Shown: piece by piece, positions 1 to 11,298 of the stretch
How positions within the stretch are numbered: position 1 is the stretch's first letter
How the letters are laid out: every line of letters begins with the position of its first letter
Assembly (NCBI RefSeq): GCF_000204055.1
Contig: NW_006768773.1
Location: 1,147,879-1,211,878, forward strand
DNA length: 64,000 nt
DNA from: Melampsora larici-populina 98AG31
Lineage: Eukaryota > Basidiomycota > Pucciniomycetes > Pucciniales > Melampsoraceae
Reading direction: 5' to 3'
Notes under the pieces: model-generated
Seen by the model: only the letters and a program-made list of their open reading frames with translations
What the model was told of the DNA's origin: nothing
Database searches by the model: none
Translations under genes and position numbers: made by a program

Positions 1-2071
1 ATTACTGAGGGTATCAGGCTTTAATGAACCATGTGAACGAAAATCAAGAGGGTTACGAAATATTACGGGGACTCTAGGAGGTGGTGGAAGTAGTAGTCAA
101 GGATTAGAGAGAGGGAATAGTGATCCCACTGGAAATCATCAAGTGAATTATAATTCAATGAATTCAAATCAAGAAGATCGAACGTTACTTTTCCCATTGA
201 CGATCCATTCACTTGGTCGACAACCCTATTCGATTGTAATTTATCTTGAATCTGAAAGACTCAGACAAACTTGGAAATCGAAATTTGAAGAAGCTATTGG
301 AATGAGAAACCAAATATTAGAAACTTTCAAAGTGTTTGATTTACATCCTATGACCGATCAAACTTTTGCTGCTACTCATACTTCTGGTTCTAATTCCAAT
401 CTTCCTTCTGGATCAAATCCGAATGGTGCAGGAAGTGGTAGTGGTAGTGGGTCTTTGAATAATGGTGCTCATGCTCCTGGATCGTCTGTCGGTGCATCTT
501 CTAATAGCATGTCGGTCTCGGGTAGTGAACTTGCTTCAAATATGCACGGTGTAAGTCTTGGAGCTTGTCACTATGAACCATACACTTGACACGTACTGAT
601 TTACCATACCGTTTTTTTTCAATTTGTTTCAATTCAGACACCTACATGTTCAGTTCCATTTAAATCTAGTGATGGAAAACAATTAGTAGCAATCGGATGT
701 AATGATGGACTTTGGATTGGATTAAGAAGTGATCCAAGTTCAGTTAGACAAGTGATTCATATCAGATCAATCACACAATGTGCAGTTTTACAAGAATTCG
801 GATTCTTATTGGTCTTGGCTGAAAAGATTTTATTGGCTTATCCTTTGGAAAGTTTGGTTCCTTCTAGAAATAGTTTATCTCAAGCTAAGAAAAATGGAAT
901 CACTGGTACAAATGGAGGGAATGGAGGAAGTGGGAATGGAGGCAATGGGACTATTGCTAGTCGATTGAGTGGGAATAAAGATGTTTTGTTTTTTAGGTGT
1001 GGGAAAGTTGGACCTAGGACATTAGTGATTTGTAAGTTTTATGTGACTTGATTCTCAAGAGATATGTTTGAAAAACAACTAAGATGATTTTTTGGTGGTG
1101 GGGGGGCAATGGTAGATGTTAAGAAAGGAGGAGTGAATCAAACTGTTTTTAAAGCTTTAGAACCTGTAAAGAATACAGATAAACCCAAGACAACAACTTC
1201 TAGAGGTTTCTTTGGGATTGGAGGACAAAAATCTGAATCATTTCGTGGTTATAAAGTTGAGTAATGTTGATGTTCTTAATGATGATTGAAAAATCTAGTT
1301 AAGAAACGAAATCACTAATGATTTGGTTTTGGTTTTGGTTTTTGGTTTTGTGGTTTTTTTCGTTCGTAGGAATTTTTCGTTCCATCAGAATCATATGCCA
1401 TTCAATATTTACGTAGTACATTAGCTATACATTGTGCAAGAGGATTTGAGATTATGAATTTAGATACATTAAAGACTGCAAGTATACCTGATTTTCATCA
1501 GATCCGACAAATCGATCCTAGATTGGTTTCATTACAAAGAAGATGTGATGAGTCTAGACCATTAGGAATGTTTAGATTAGGTGAAAATGAATTCTTATTA
1601 TGTTATGATGGTAAGTGATTGATTTTTTCTCGTTGATCCCCACAAAGAACGGCTCAAACTGAATCGAATGATTTTGGTATAGAATTCGCATTCTTTGCAG
1701 ATAAACATGGAGATCCATTGATTGATAAATATGATTGTATAATGAATTGGGATGGAAAACCGAATTCGGTGGCATATTCATCACCTTATGTGATTGGGTT
1801 CTCGAACACATTGGTAGAAGTTTGGAATACGTTGAGTTCGAAGAGAGTTCAATTGATCTTAGGTAATGGGATGAATTGTACGTATGATGGTGGTAGTTTA
1901 GGTGATGATGGTACGGTTCATGTTACTGGACTTGGACAGGGGTATGGGAGTGGTGGCGCAGGGGGGGTCGGGGTAGGTCAAGTTGATGAAGGTGAAAGAA
2001 GAATTCATTTGGTCATTAAAGATACGGATGGGTTTTTTAGGGTGTTTGAAATGGTGCCTTTAAGAATTTGA
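1..2071 (+). CDS. Rho guanine-nucleotide exchange factor, 3' part (end of PH domain plus CNH domain; Rom2/Rgf-like)
   Basis: This is the C-terminal part of a Rho1 GEF of the cell-wall-integrity pathway; the DH domain and most of the PH domain lie upstream of the window. Exons read as 2-550, 638-1031, 1116-1255, 1370-1610 and 1683-2071; all introns are GT-AG and the phases agree. The first exon ends a PH domain (FPLTIHSLGRQPYSIVIY) and runs into a Gly/Ser/Asn-rich linker. The rest is a citron-homology (CNH) domain, with VAIGCNDGLWIGL, VKKGGVNQTVFKALEP, RGFEIMN and EFAFFADKHGDP resembling Rom1/Rom2 and S. pombe Rgf proteins. The third donor (GTTGAG at 1256) is weak but phase-compatible. Gly-rich stretches interrupt the CNH domain near 900-960 and 1890-1990. 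By family knowledge it activates Rho1 at the plasma membrane. The PH-CNH pairing makes the assignment strong. Confidence 0.88.
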
Positions 2072-3190
2072 ATCGGATGTTGCGTTTGAAAAGAAGAAAG
2101 GTTTTATAAGGTTTTTTTTTTGAAATTTAGATTTAGAATACAAGTATATTTAGTTTTTCTGTTTTGTTTTTTGTTTTTTGTTTTTCTTCATTTTCTTTTT
2201 TTCTTGGTTTAAATTTTTTTTCAAAGCAATTTCAATAAAACACTTTTTTTTCTCTTTTTCTCTTTTGAATGTTTTTCTCTTTTGAATGTTACTTTTTTTT
2301 TGATTTTTTTTTTCTGAAATGGATGATTTGGAAATTGATATAAAAAAGTTGATTTCTTTTACTGAAGTGTTTTTTGTTATTTTGCAAAAGGGGATGAATG
2401 TTTTGTACAAAGAAAACGGGGAAATGAGGATTTGAAAGTTTCAGAAGATTAATGAGCTTGGTACACACACATCATGTAACTGAGGAAAACTTGTGTATGG
2501 ATGATTGGGTTTGAAAACAATTAAATGTTAATAGAGTTTCCATTTTTAAATGTATAGGATTAAGTATCATAGTCTTTAACAAGTTTCTTGGGGAACAAAA
2601 CCTCATTTTGATCATCTTTTGGCTCATGATGAATTTGATTTAAACTTTTGTAAGTAATTAAATGAAGATTTAGGAAACATATTAAATCATAAAGATGTTC
2701 CTTGATTGGTTACTTGACTTATGACTTTTTTAAGCTTTTCTTAACAGTTTGAAGAATTTTTATATTTTAAATGTTTTGTTGTCAGCTGCTCTTGGGTCTT
2801 GGATACCTGCTACAGTGCTTGAATACTCTGTGGGAGGGTTGGAGTGCAAAAATAAGGGCTTGTAGCAATGAATTATCTATGTTAGACCCAATAAAACCTG
2901 AGATTTCTGTAGAGCATTAGTCTTGGAAGGGGTTCAGTGAAGTTACCAAGAAGTTTAATATGTCTCAAGTAACCTCTGAAAACCAGCTTGTACAACCATC
3001 CCAGAGCATAACTGAGTACCTGTGTCCAAGACCTACTGGGAGTTAATTACAGGATTTAAAGATATGTGTTTTGTTGAAAATGTTGAAAAAAAAAGTTTTC
3101 AAAGACAAGCAACTGATTAAGGAATGGCTGTAATTGGTTCATTATTTGATACTGATTATTGTGAAAGAATCTTAGCTGATTCATAGGGTT
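2072..3190. other. 3' region of the RhoGEF gene and AT-rich spacer
   Basis: The first 350 bases are T-rich runs, probably the 3' UTR and terminator region. The rest is AT-rich with no convincing coding frame or RNA gene. Sequence from about 2760 onward may already belong to the decayed transposon that follows, but I see no clear terminal repeat. Confidence 0.4.
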
Positions 3191-4296
3191 GTGAAGCAGG
3201 ACCTGGCGGAAGTTCATTTCAGAAAGTGGTGTGCAAAAAAAGATGGGAATGCTTATGAGTGGACAATCTTATCCTTCCATCAACCTCACCTTGCGCTTGG
3301 ATATCTCAGATCAATCCTTTGTTTGATGGAGCCAAACTCTTCCACAACACCCGCTCTGTCATCTGTGATCCCAACTTCTACAAGAAGTGTGGAGCTCCAA
3401 CAATCTTATCCGCCGACCACAGAACCTTCATAGCCAAAATTCTTGATATCAATCCAACTTTATATCTAGATGAGATGGCCAAGCAACTTCTTGAAGTTCA
3501 CCAGACTACCATCTCAATATCAGCGCTTGCAATTGAAGTGTGAGATTGTCTTGCATTGACTTTGAAGATTGCTCGCACAGTCCATCCAAACCAATCTGGA
3601 TACATCCAATCAGAATATCTACACATTGTGGCTGGTATCCCTATCAGCACATTGATCTTTTTGGGTATGTTCTCTGACTTTCAATTGAATACATCGTTTC
3701 AAGCTGACTTCCTTCTTGTGTGAATACAGATGAGAGTGCAGTAGCAAAACGTAGTTTGCATTGCAAGCGTGGAAGAGCAAAACATGGACATCACACCAAA
3801 AGGCTTTTACGGCCTACATTCTCCAACCGTTATAGCTTATTACCGGCGGTCTCACTCAGTGGTTGCCTTGCTTTGATGGTACAGGAAGGATTGCTATGTT
3901 GAGCTGATTTTGGAACATTCTTGACCGACTATCTGGTGAGCTCTTGATAGAGTCTCTCATACCTCAACTTGAATGAATGCTGACCATCTTCCTATACAGC
4001 TTCTGATGACCAATCCATGGCCTCAAGACAACAGCTGCATTGTCATGGACAATGCATCAATCCATCATGGTGGCAATATTGAGTTGTTGTGCTCTTGAAT
4101 GGGGGTTTGGATCCTCTACCTTCCTCCTTACAGTCCTGATTTCAACCAAATCAAAAAGGCTTTTGCTGTGATCAAAGATCACCTTTGTCGTACACAAATC
4201 TTGACCACCGCCCAAAACGCAGAAGAGGAGGCTGCCTTGGAGGTCATCACTCCAATATTGATGCGGTCTTTGTATCAAGGATTGGTCTACTTGTGA
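3191..4296 (+). pseudogene. Decayed Tc1/mariner-like transposase (DDE superfamily)
   Basis: Fragments in shifting frames match the fungal Tc1/mariner (IS630-type) transposase plan. They are a helix-turn-helix-like start (PTLYLDEMAKQLLEVH), the first catalytic Asp in LDESAVAKR, the second in MDNASIHHGG, and the C-terminal block ILYLPPYSPDFN. Two introns fit the reading: 3665-3729, whose removal creates the Asp of DESAV, and 3936-3999. The copy is dead. There is a frameshift near 3259-3430, a stop at 3541, further stops near 3900 and before MGVW at 4099, and the third catalytic acidic residue is Lys (FNQIKKAF where family members have PIE). I could not place inverted repeats. Confidence 0.85.
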
Positions 4297-4934
4297 GGGA
4301 AACATCCTAGGGTGGGTACTTTTGGGTTTTAATTCTGGTTGTGTCTCATATGAAACTGACCAACAATAACTTTGTTTTCAACCTGAAATTTTACACAGAA
4401 TCATCTCAATATCCAACAGTAATTGGTGATATTGCTGGCAAGTTTAATCACTTTTCCATGTCTTGGTATCTTACTTCTTTTGCAAAGCCGGTTTTTGTCA
4501 TATTTTATATGGTTATGTTTCATCAATTAATCTCAGAATTTTACCTCTTTTGTGAAGTTTGTTTTTGTCATACGATATTTAGTCATGTTTCTCTCAATCT
4601 CCTGTATATGTGAAAATTTATATTCATATCACTGCCTTGTCAATTTCCAATAACTGAGCAAACTTGATTTGAGAGCCATGAAGTTTGAATACTTGTGAGG
4701 GTGGCTAAGGAAGAAGTAATTTTGTCCTTTGGGACTTGATTGAAAAAGAAACAATATGTGAGTTGAATGAAAAATACACAGCAAGTAAGGAGATGATGGA
4801 TGTAATGAAAAACTTAAAAAGAATGGGGCATACTTCAAGTTATACAAAGGCTATCAATGATACCCTGGAGGTTTGATACTGATGTGGTCTGAGACAAGCC
4901 AAAGCTCCAGTTTTCCTTTCAGAATCAAATGCTC
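4297..4934. other. AT-rich spacer after the Tc1-like remnant
   Basis: No gene is supported. Short direct similarities such as TTTGTCATATTTTATATGG and TTTGTCATACGATATTTAG (about 4495 and 4565) suggest old repeat sequence. Confidence 0.3.
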
Positions 4935-5005
4935 CAAGCCTGGGATTCGAACCCAGGAACATTCTTTCTTGGCCACTAGCCTATACCACTCACTACATGC
5001 ACATT
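4935..5005 (-). repeat. tRNA-like (SINE-type or tRNA pseudogene) sequence
   Basis: Read on the minus strand, GGTTCGAATCCC near 4944-4955 is a good B-box/T-arm, closed by the stem halves CCTGG and CCAGG. About 35 bases upstream, AGTGGTATAGGCTAGTGG resembles an A-box/D-arm. I could not fold a proper acceptor stem or a canonical anticodon arm, so this is not called a functional tRNA. A diverged copy of the A-box half (GCATGTAGTGACTAGACTAT) lies on the plus strand at about 5131-5150. Together they flank a GC-rich core (5020-5125), giving an inverted arrangement. A tRNA-derived SINE or its fragments is the likeliest explanation. Confidence 0.45.
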
Positions 5006-5414
5006 GCAAAGTGCTGACCCGCGGATGCGGGGTTGCGGTGACGCCGCACAAAACCTAAGGGGGGGTCTTGCAAAAGCGGGGGGTTGATCCAAGGTCAGCG
5101 CGACCCCGCACCTGAGGCGTCACCACCTTGCATGTAGTGACTAGACTATGACCGCTTGAAATAACTTTCTTCTTACTACACCAAGATCACATTTGTAAAA
5201 ATTGGAAATAAAAATAAAACAAACAAACACCTGACAAAGAAGGCTGTGAAGCACCCAACTGTACATGAACCCTGGTTTTTATTTAATAATATTCACAAGG
5301 CCAAACTCCTTTGCAGAGTGTGCACAAGTCTACAAAATGAATCAATTAATTACTTTATATATATGGGTTCTATACTTACATAGAATAAATTGGGTGACAT
5401 GGATCAATAGCATA

Positions 5415-6573
5415 TCAATCATCAATTGGGGTAAATCCACCAAGCTCAATATCCCCACTGACACAACTTTGAAAGAGAGGATATGCTAAGATAAGTATAG
5501 TAGCTGCACTAATAGTCAAAACTTGCTCTGAAAGATAGATAGGGGTCATGAACTCGGTTTTTTTGAAAGCACTCCAATGATCCAATCCCAAGGTGTCCAG
5601 GGTTGTTTGAGTCTTATCATTGTCTGGTTGAATACAAGCAAACTTTAAGAAATCCACAAATTTGCCACAATATCTCTCTTGATTCATTCGCGTGTCATCA
5701 AAGAAGACATCTTCTTGTGTATCAGAGGTTGATTGAGCTGAGACAGCTGTGATTGGTCCAACATTGTCCAAAGGTTCCTTACCACGTAGTCAAGTCTTGA
5801 ACATTGGAGTTTTAGGTGGAGTATCAGCATCAATATTGTTTTTTCTCAACTTTAGGTGATCAATCTGTGTTTGGTCAAGGTAACAAATCAAGTTAGTATT
5901 CATTTGATCTAAAGATGAATATAAGTAAGCCTACCCAGGTTTTGGCCCACACCTCAAGTCTGTCGGGAGTCAATCTGAACCAGAAAGTTGAATTTCTAGG
6001 ATCAACATATCATGCATGATCAACTGCTGAACCACCGTGACCTGAATGTGTTAAACAGATTTCTTGTATTGCTTCTGAGAGTCTCATAGTTGGTTGTGAT
6101 GAATCCAACCAATCACGACCCATCAAATTACCATCCTTAGTCAAAAATGCTTGAACTCGATCTTCTTGCTTTTTCTCTAGAATTTTTTTTTGTTCAGCAG
6201 CGCCAGGATCCATCATAGATAGCCAAATACAAGGCCAATGATCATCACCATCACCATGTAAATTTAAAAAGTCAATAAATTTCTTGAAACCACTAGGTTC
6301 TTCAATGTTCCACTTCTTGATCATTTGAGCACTAGTTCGGTCCATACCATACCAAGTGAAATGATCTGCCGTGAATCACTTGATGTAATTGGTCAGATTT
6401 TGAAGCATTTTGTTGAGTTTGGGAAGGGCTAGCTCCTTGAAATCCTTGGGTGTAGCATCATTATGATTCACAATAAATGAGAAAGTTTTGTCGGCATCTG
6501 AGTTTGCTTGTTGTCCTTTATTCCAAATTAGGACTGGGGTTGTTGTTTTTTTCTTTGATCGAGATACTGACAT
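5415..6573 (-). pseudogene. Unrecognised protein gene with three in-frame TGA codons
   Basis: A single minus-strand frame runs from MSVSRSKKKTTTPVLIWNKG (ATG at 6573) to ENIELGGFTPIDD-type sequence ending at 5415. It is interrupted by TGA at 6376-6378, at 6010-6012 and near 5790. An intron of about 63 bases (GTAGGC near 5937 to ACACAG near 5862) fits between VWAKTW and IDHLKLRKN. Upstream, TTTTTTTTCCAG just before GAAGAGAAGGCAATG could be an acceptor for an earlier exon. The protein is Lys- and Asp-rich, with repeated KFIDFL/KFVDFL motifs (about 6270 and 5660). I do not recognise the family. All three stops are TGA in otherwise open sequence, so this is probably a recently dead member of a repeated, perhaps transposon-borne, family. 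Confidence 0.5.
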
Positions 6574-6603
6574 TGCCTTCTCTTCCTGGAAAAAAAAGAT
6601 CAT

Positions 6604-8159
6604 TGTAGAGCTTATAACCCAACAAGGGTTATACAGAGCTGGAAGAGGATAATCTACTAATATAATGACTAGTAGAAGTTGTCTAGAACTGCTCTTCTAA
6701 AACAACACAATCAGGAAAAGGCGCTGTTGTATTGAGTACAGATAAGGCACCAGAGAAATATAACTTTTACACGTATTTTAACTTCAAAAGCACAATTTTT
6801 ATTACTATCAACACTGCTATAGTGTTATTCCCAAATGATAACTGAAGAAAAATAAGCAATATCTTTATGATATTATTCCCAATAAGTCTTTTTGACTATA
6901 ATACTAAAGTAAATTTCTCTGTATAGCTATAATAAAGGGCGTATTTAAGTGACCAGGTACTATTAAAATAAGTTTATGATGATAAACAAAATAGTAACTG
7001 CGTAAATGATAAAGCAAAAAGGGGAACAACAGTCCCAGAATCATCTCCAAGTATATATAACAATGTATTCCAACTTTTACAATGGTCAACAGCCTCAAAA
7101 CCAATCAAATCTGCCCAAAAATCCCTAAAAACCATATGATGACGCAATGTAATGATTTTGTTACTAATAGATGATGTAATTTTCACAACTAAAATTGATC
7201 AATGACACAATAATATGATGTACAGCACTTCTCATGATGAATACAGGTGATTTTTTCCTTGTAAACTAGCTGAAAACCAAATTTTGAGATTACGATTTTT
7301 TTCAGATGAGGTCCAATTTTTGATTACTAAAGTGCATCTTGTAGCCCTTGTGTTACTGATCATTTATGACACCCATATGACCTCTTTTTGATGAGTGATG
7401 AGTAAGATATTGAGTTGTGAAGTTAAGGTTTTTAGTGTTACATGTTGACTTGTGACTGTAAATTCAAGATTCACACCAATTTCTTATTTGTCTTATAACA
7501 TTTTACATAAACCTCCGCTACTATTAGTTTAAAGCTTTTACATTATGTAATCCACTCTTCTGTGTTGAATGAGCTATCTACCAACCCTATCTGACGTCAT
7601 TTGACATGTGTAATAAGCTGAAAACCTTCATTTTTGACAAAATTCACCCATTTTCTTCACTTTTCACAGCTGCTACTCTCTTTTTCTTGCTCATGTAATA
7701 TGAAATCATCCTCTACAGCCTCCAAAATCCCGGAAAATCCTCTTGGCAACCTTAAATTTCACTATTACCACCATTACATATGCAAACTACACGTATACCT
7801 CTTGTTTACCAACTTCAAAAAAGTACCTTTTCTCTAATAACTTCTGTTTCCTCTTATCAACTGTCAAGATTAAAATTGTTACAGTATAAGATAATGTTGT
7901 TCTTTCATATTCCAACCTCATAATACCCATAACTTTATTATTAATACCCTAAAAACCATTTACCAACCTGTATACCTACATTTTTGAATTTTTCTTATGT
8001 TTTTCTTTCTGTCTTTTTGTAATAACTTTGTGAATGAAATATAATGATCTTAATAAGTAATGTGAAATAAAATGATGTAATGATAACCCGATGACCAATA
8101 CATAAGCCTATAAGGGCTTCAATTGATCCAAAAACCTCCATTTTGAATTTTCTACACTG
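6604..8159. other. AT-rich gene-free stretch
   Basis: About 1.5 kb without a convincing frame, RNA gene or clear terminal repeat. It contains many short A- and T-runs. The phrase AGCTGAAAACC recurs near 7268 and 7616, hinting at old repeats. Nothing more can be supported. Confidence 0.3.
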
Positions 8160-8365
8160 CTAAACTTTTCTAATAAACTGGTAAACTACTAAATATGAAT
8201 TCTTTGATTGATCCCTTAAATTGATCACCACATTGTAGGAAGTGTAAATACAAATAGTGGTTTTCTCACTACTGTCGGTTCCAGGGGTACCTTCATTGGA
8301 CTCTGACTCAGTATGTTCAGAAGATTCTTCAACAGCTTTTTTTGATTTCTTCTTTGCTTGATGAC
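8160..8365 (-). other. Displaced 3' coding segment of the MITE-interrupted gene
   Basis: Downstream (minus sense) of the MITE the reading continues as HQAKKKSKKAVEESSEHTES and then a Glu/Ser/Thr-rich stretch. If one target-site copy and the element are disregarded, the frame is continuous with the exon on the other side (…EVKQSHQ). This segment is therefore the original C-terminal coding region, now cut off by a stop inside the MITE. Its true end is uncertain; the open frame runs to 8160. Confidence 0.6.
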
Positions 8366-8786
8366 TCAGGTTGTGGGCGCGGTGCAAAAAACGCGCTTTG
8401 GCGCGCCGATTTGTAGGCGCGCCGCGGCGCGCCCAGGTGTAGAAGAAATCCCCAAAATTGGGGTCGGCGCGCCCTACCAAACAACACACCGGATCTTTGG
8501 TGTTCTACGTCCTGTCACCAATATTGGAGACCTGGATCCTTGCTGTGAGCTTTGGAGACAGCTCTTTTTAGCTTTTCTCACCTCCAAAAGGTAAGTTTGT
8601 GGTGGTAGATGGCTCTAACAATACAAACATAGACTAAATGACATTGTACAAACACCATTTCCGTTGTTGGCAATGTTTTTTTGTAAGAAAACGCGCCGGG
8701 CGCGCCAAGTGGCGCCTCGGCGCGAAAAATTACACAAAAACACGCCTTGGCGCGCCTGCAAAATTAACAGTGCGCCCACAACCTGA
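8366..8786. mobile_element. hAT-type MITE, 421 bp, 8-bp target duplication
   Basis: It is bounded by perfect 15-bp inverted repeats, TCAGGTTGTGGGCGC at 8366-8380 and its complement at 8772-8786. The identical octamer TTGATGAC flanks it at 8358-8365 and 8787-8794. An 8-bp duplication with short inverted repeats is the hAT signature. The element has no coding capacity and is rich in GGCGCGCC-type palindromes, so it is much more GC-rich than its surroundings. It sits in the last coding exon of the minus-strand gene. A diverged relative lies at 15265-15516. Confidence 0.9.
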
Positions 8787-10131
8787 TTGATGACTCTGTT
8801 TGACTTCTTTTGCCCTTTCTGGTTTCTTTAGGATTAATCTATCAGATTTTCGAACATTGTGTGATGAAGTTGATTTTGCTGCTGAGTGCTTTTTCTTCTT
8901 AGCCCCTGGTTAAAACATCAAGCAGTCCAATAAAATTCAGTCTGGCAATTTTTATAAACAAATCTGGAATGAAGAAACTAACCTCCTTGAGAAGACTTCA
9001 ACTTCTTGACTACATCAGCAAAGTCTAGTGTCTCATCCCACTTCACCACATCTTTGTTTTCCTCCAACAGTGGCTTCTCATCCTTCACTTCTAACAACAG
9101 CTCTTTTTTCTTCTTTTCGCAAGAATGGCGCTTATGATGCTTATTCTTTTTCAATTGTTCTTCTTTGACCGCAGGTTGATGGGTTTCAGTTGGAGCAATT
9201 GGTTTGTTTGGTCCTTTGTGATTGACTTTTGGTCCACTTGTGTTTTTGGAGGTGTGCTTGGAGTGCTTAGAAGTATGAAGAAAGTCTTGAGATGATTGAT
9301 TACAATGTAAAGTGGTTTGATGTTGATCAGATATTGCTGAAGTTGTTGATTTTGGAGAAGGCTTTTGGGTCAGTCTGTGTCTTTCTGAGATCAATTAAAG
9401 ATGCAAGGAATCCTGCTTACCCATGGTTTTTGGATCCTTGTCTTTTCCTGTAGCCCACGATGTTGCAGCAATTTTCTTTTGCTCCTCTGTAAAACTGTAT
9501 CATTAGAAATACAGGTAGATGAAATCCAGGAAGCATAGAAACTACTTACTGGTTTCCTTGTTATCAGTTGTTTTCTCAGTGTTCTTCTCAAGTGAAACAT
9601 TGTCATGTGCTATGAGTGAATCAACATCAGCATATTGAATTAATATCTCATTCAACAATGTGAAAGCTTACCATTCCTTGATTGCATGATGCTTTGTTGC
9701 AGGCTTTCAGAACACTCAAGAAGCCAATCGACACAATGGCGCTGAGCAACTGGGTCTGGTGAAATATGAGGCTTCTGGTCCTTGGAGTGAACCAGGTCTT
9801 TTACCAATGCAGAAGCCTTTACAATGCAAGGAGCATTACATATCTCGATCTTGGAGCTGGAATCGGAACTGGATCCTGAATCATCTTCCTCTGAGTCCAA
9901 TTCCAAATGAAATTCTGAAATGTATCCCGGAGTTAAATTTAAAACTGTACTAATAAGTCTTTCGTGATCAGAAACGTCTGGAGACTTCAAAGTCTTTTCA
10001 TTCACTGGTGAAGCTGAATGATTAAGTGCCGGAGCTGATCCATGAGGATCAAAGATTGGATTGGAGGATATTGGTTGGAGAAACTGATTGAGGAGGTCTT
10101 GTTGGTCAATGGATTCATCGTCCGAGTTCAT
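8730..10131 (-). CDS. Unrecognised Lys/Ser-rich protein, now ending inside a MITE
   Basis: Exons (minus): 10131-9672, 9609-9550, 9486-9421, 9384-8983 and 8905-8730. Every junction is GT-AG and every phase agrees, so this is a real spliced gene model. The N-terminus (MNSDDESIDQQDLLNQFLQP) is acidic. The middle carries LDSEEDDSGSSSDSSSK, and the C-terminal half is basic and Lys/His-rich (KKNKHHKRHSCEKKKK). That suggests a nuclear, nucleic-acid-associated protein, but no domain is recognisable. The last exon reads out of host sequence (…EVKQSHQ) into the hAT-type MITE at 8366-8786 and stops 18 codons later at TAA 8732-8730. The intended C-terminus lies beyond the element at 8160-8365. It lies on the same strand as the TGA-broken gene at 5415-6573; both might belong to one old mobile unit. 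Confidence 0.6.
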
Positions 10132-11298
10132 TTTGGAGGTGATTTTGTCTCAAGAGCCGCGTGGGAGTTGGGATTGATGATATGGAAGTAGTCAACAAGA
10201 ACTGATGACAATGTATTGGTCTAGATGGGATTAGGGTGTGAAGTTCACGTGTTGACCAAAACCAGGGAAAGGTCCCAAGGTGAGTGACAGTCAAGGTTTC
10301 TGCCCGTTACCCAAAGGGTTTTGAATTTATTTTAATTTTTTTTATTTGTAATTCACAGGGCTTTTATCAAAAAAAAACAGATGTTATGTTTGAAAATAGG
10401 GCAGGGCCCAAGCAAACATCTGAAAATTTATCAAGCTTTAAGGGAACAGCTGTAATTAATTAGCAAGATCCGTGCAAGATTTACGTCGGTCTTGCAAATT
10501 TCTTGCGCAGGTTTGAACGCCATAATTGTAAAGGAAAGGGTATATTGAATTATATTTGGCAAATTGTGTGATTCAAAATATCAGTTTAGGCCATTTTGCC
10601 TGTCAAAAACAAAATTTGAAGGTACATACATATGTGGCATCACATATGTAGCGCCATGTACTTCACTTGCTTTAAGTACATACCCTTATACTTTAAGATC
10701 TTCAATAAATTACAAACCATCTGAAAAGAAAGTTGATAAGGTTTTAATTTGATCTATGTATATGTAGAATGATTAAGTCTTGATATAAGTTAAAGATCTT
10801 AAAACTTAGAGGATAGAAATCAAGTTACAAATGAAAGGATATGGAACTGATGTTTTTGTGGAGAAGATGAAGGAATTGAGAAAGGAAGAAGTAAGATTGG
10901 ATGATCGAAATTAGAAAGTTAACTAAACTCATGGTAATACAGTGTTATTTTTATTTTAAGATGATCGAAAGAGAGAAAATTGAAATTTAAGAAATCGGAT
11001 TTGTTAAATTGAACTGAAGACAATCAAACTCTGAAATTTTAACGATTGGTTAAAGTAATTGAGATTTCATCGACTCAAAGCCAACACCAACAAAACATTT
11101 AAAAGGTAAACAACACCATTCTCATTCTCATTCTCATTCTCAACTGGCTGCGATTACATAGTTTCATGAGCTTCTAACTGATTACTGATTTCTCGATCCA
11201 ACTTGATCAACCTCTCAAACTCAACTAGTAACCCTTCAATATTCAAAAACCTCCAATCGAACCAAAACCGACTTCCAACCCATCTCATCTTCATCATC
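10132..11298. other. Intergenic region with the VRG4 promoter side
   Basis: This separates the divergent genes at 10131 (minus) and 11299 (plus). No coding frame is convincing. A (CATTCT)4 hexamer array at 11117-11140 lies about 160 bases upstream of the VRG4 start, in a pyrimidine-rich leader typical of fungal promoters. The first 250 bases presumably hold the promoter of the minus-strand gene. Confidence 0.45.

Noticed and set aside
2150..2410. Lys-rich 86-codon minus frame
   Set aside because: Antisense of T-runs in the 3' region of the RhoGEF gene; low complexity only.
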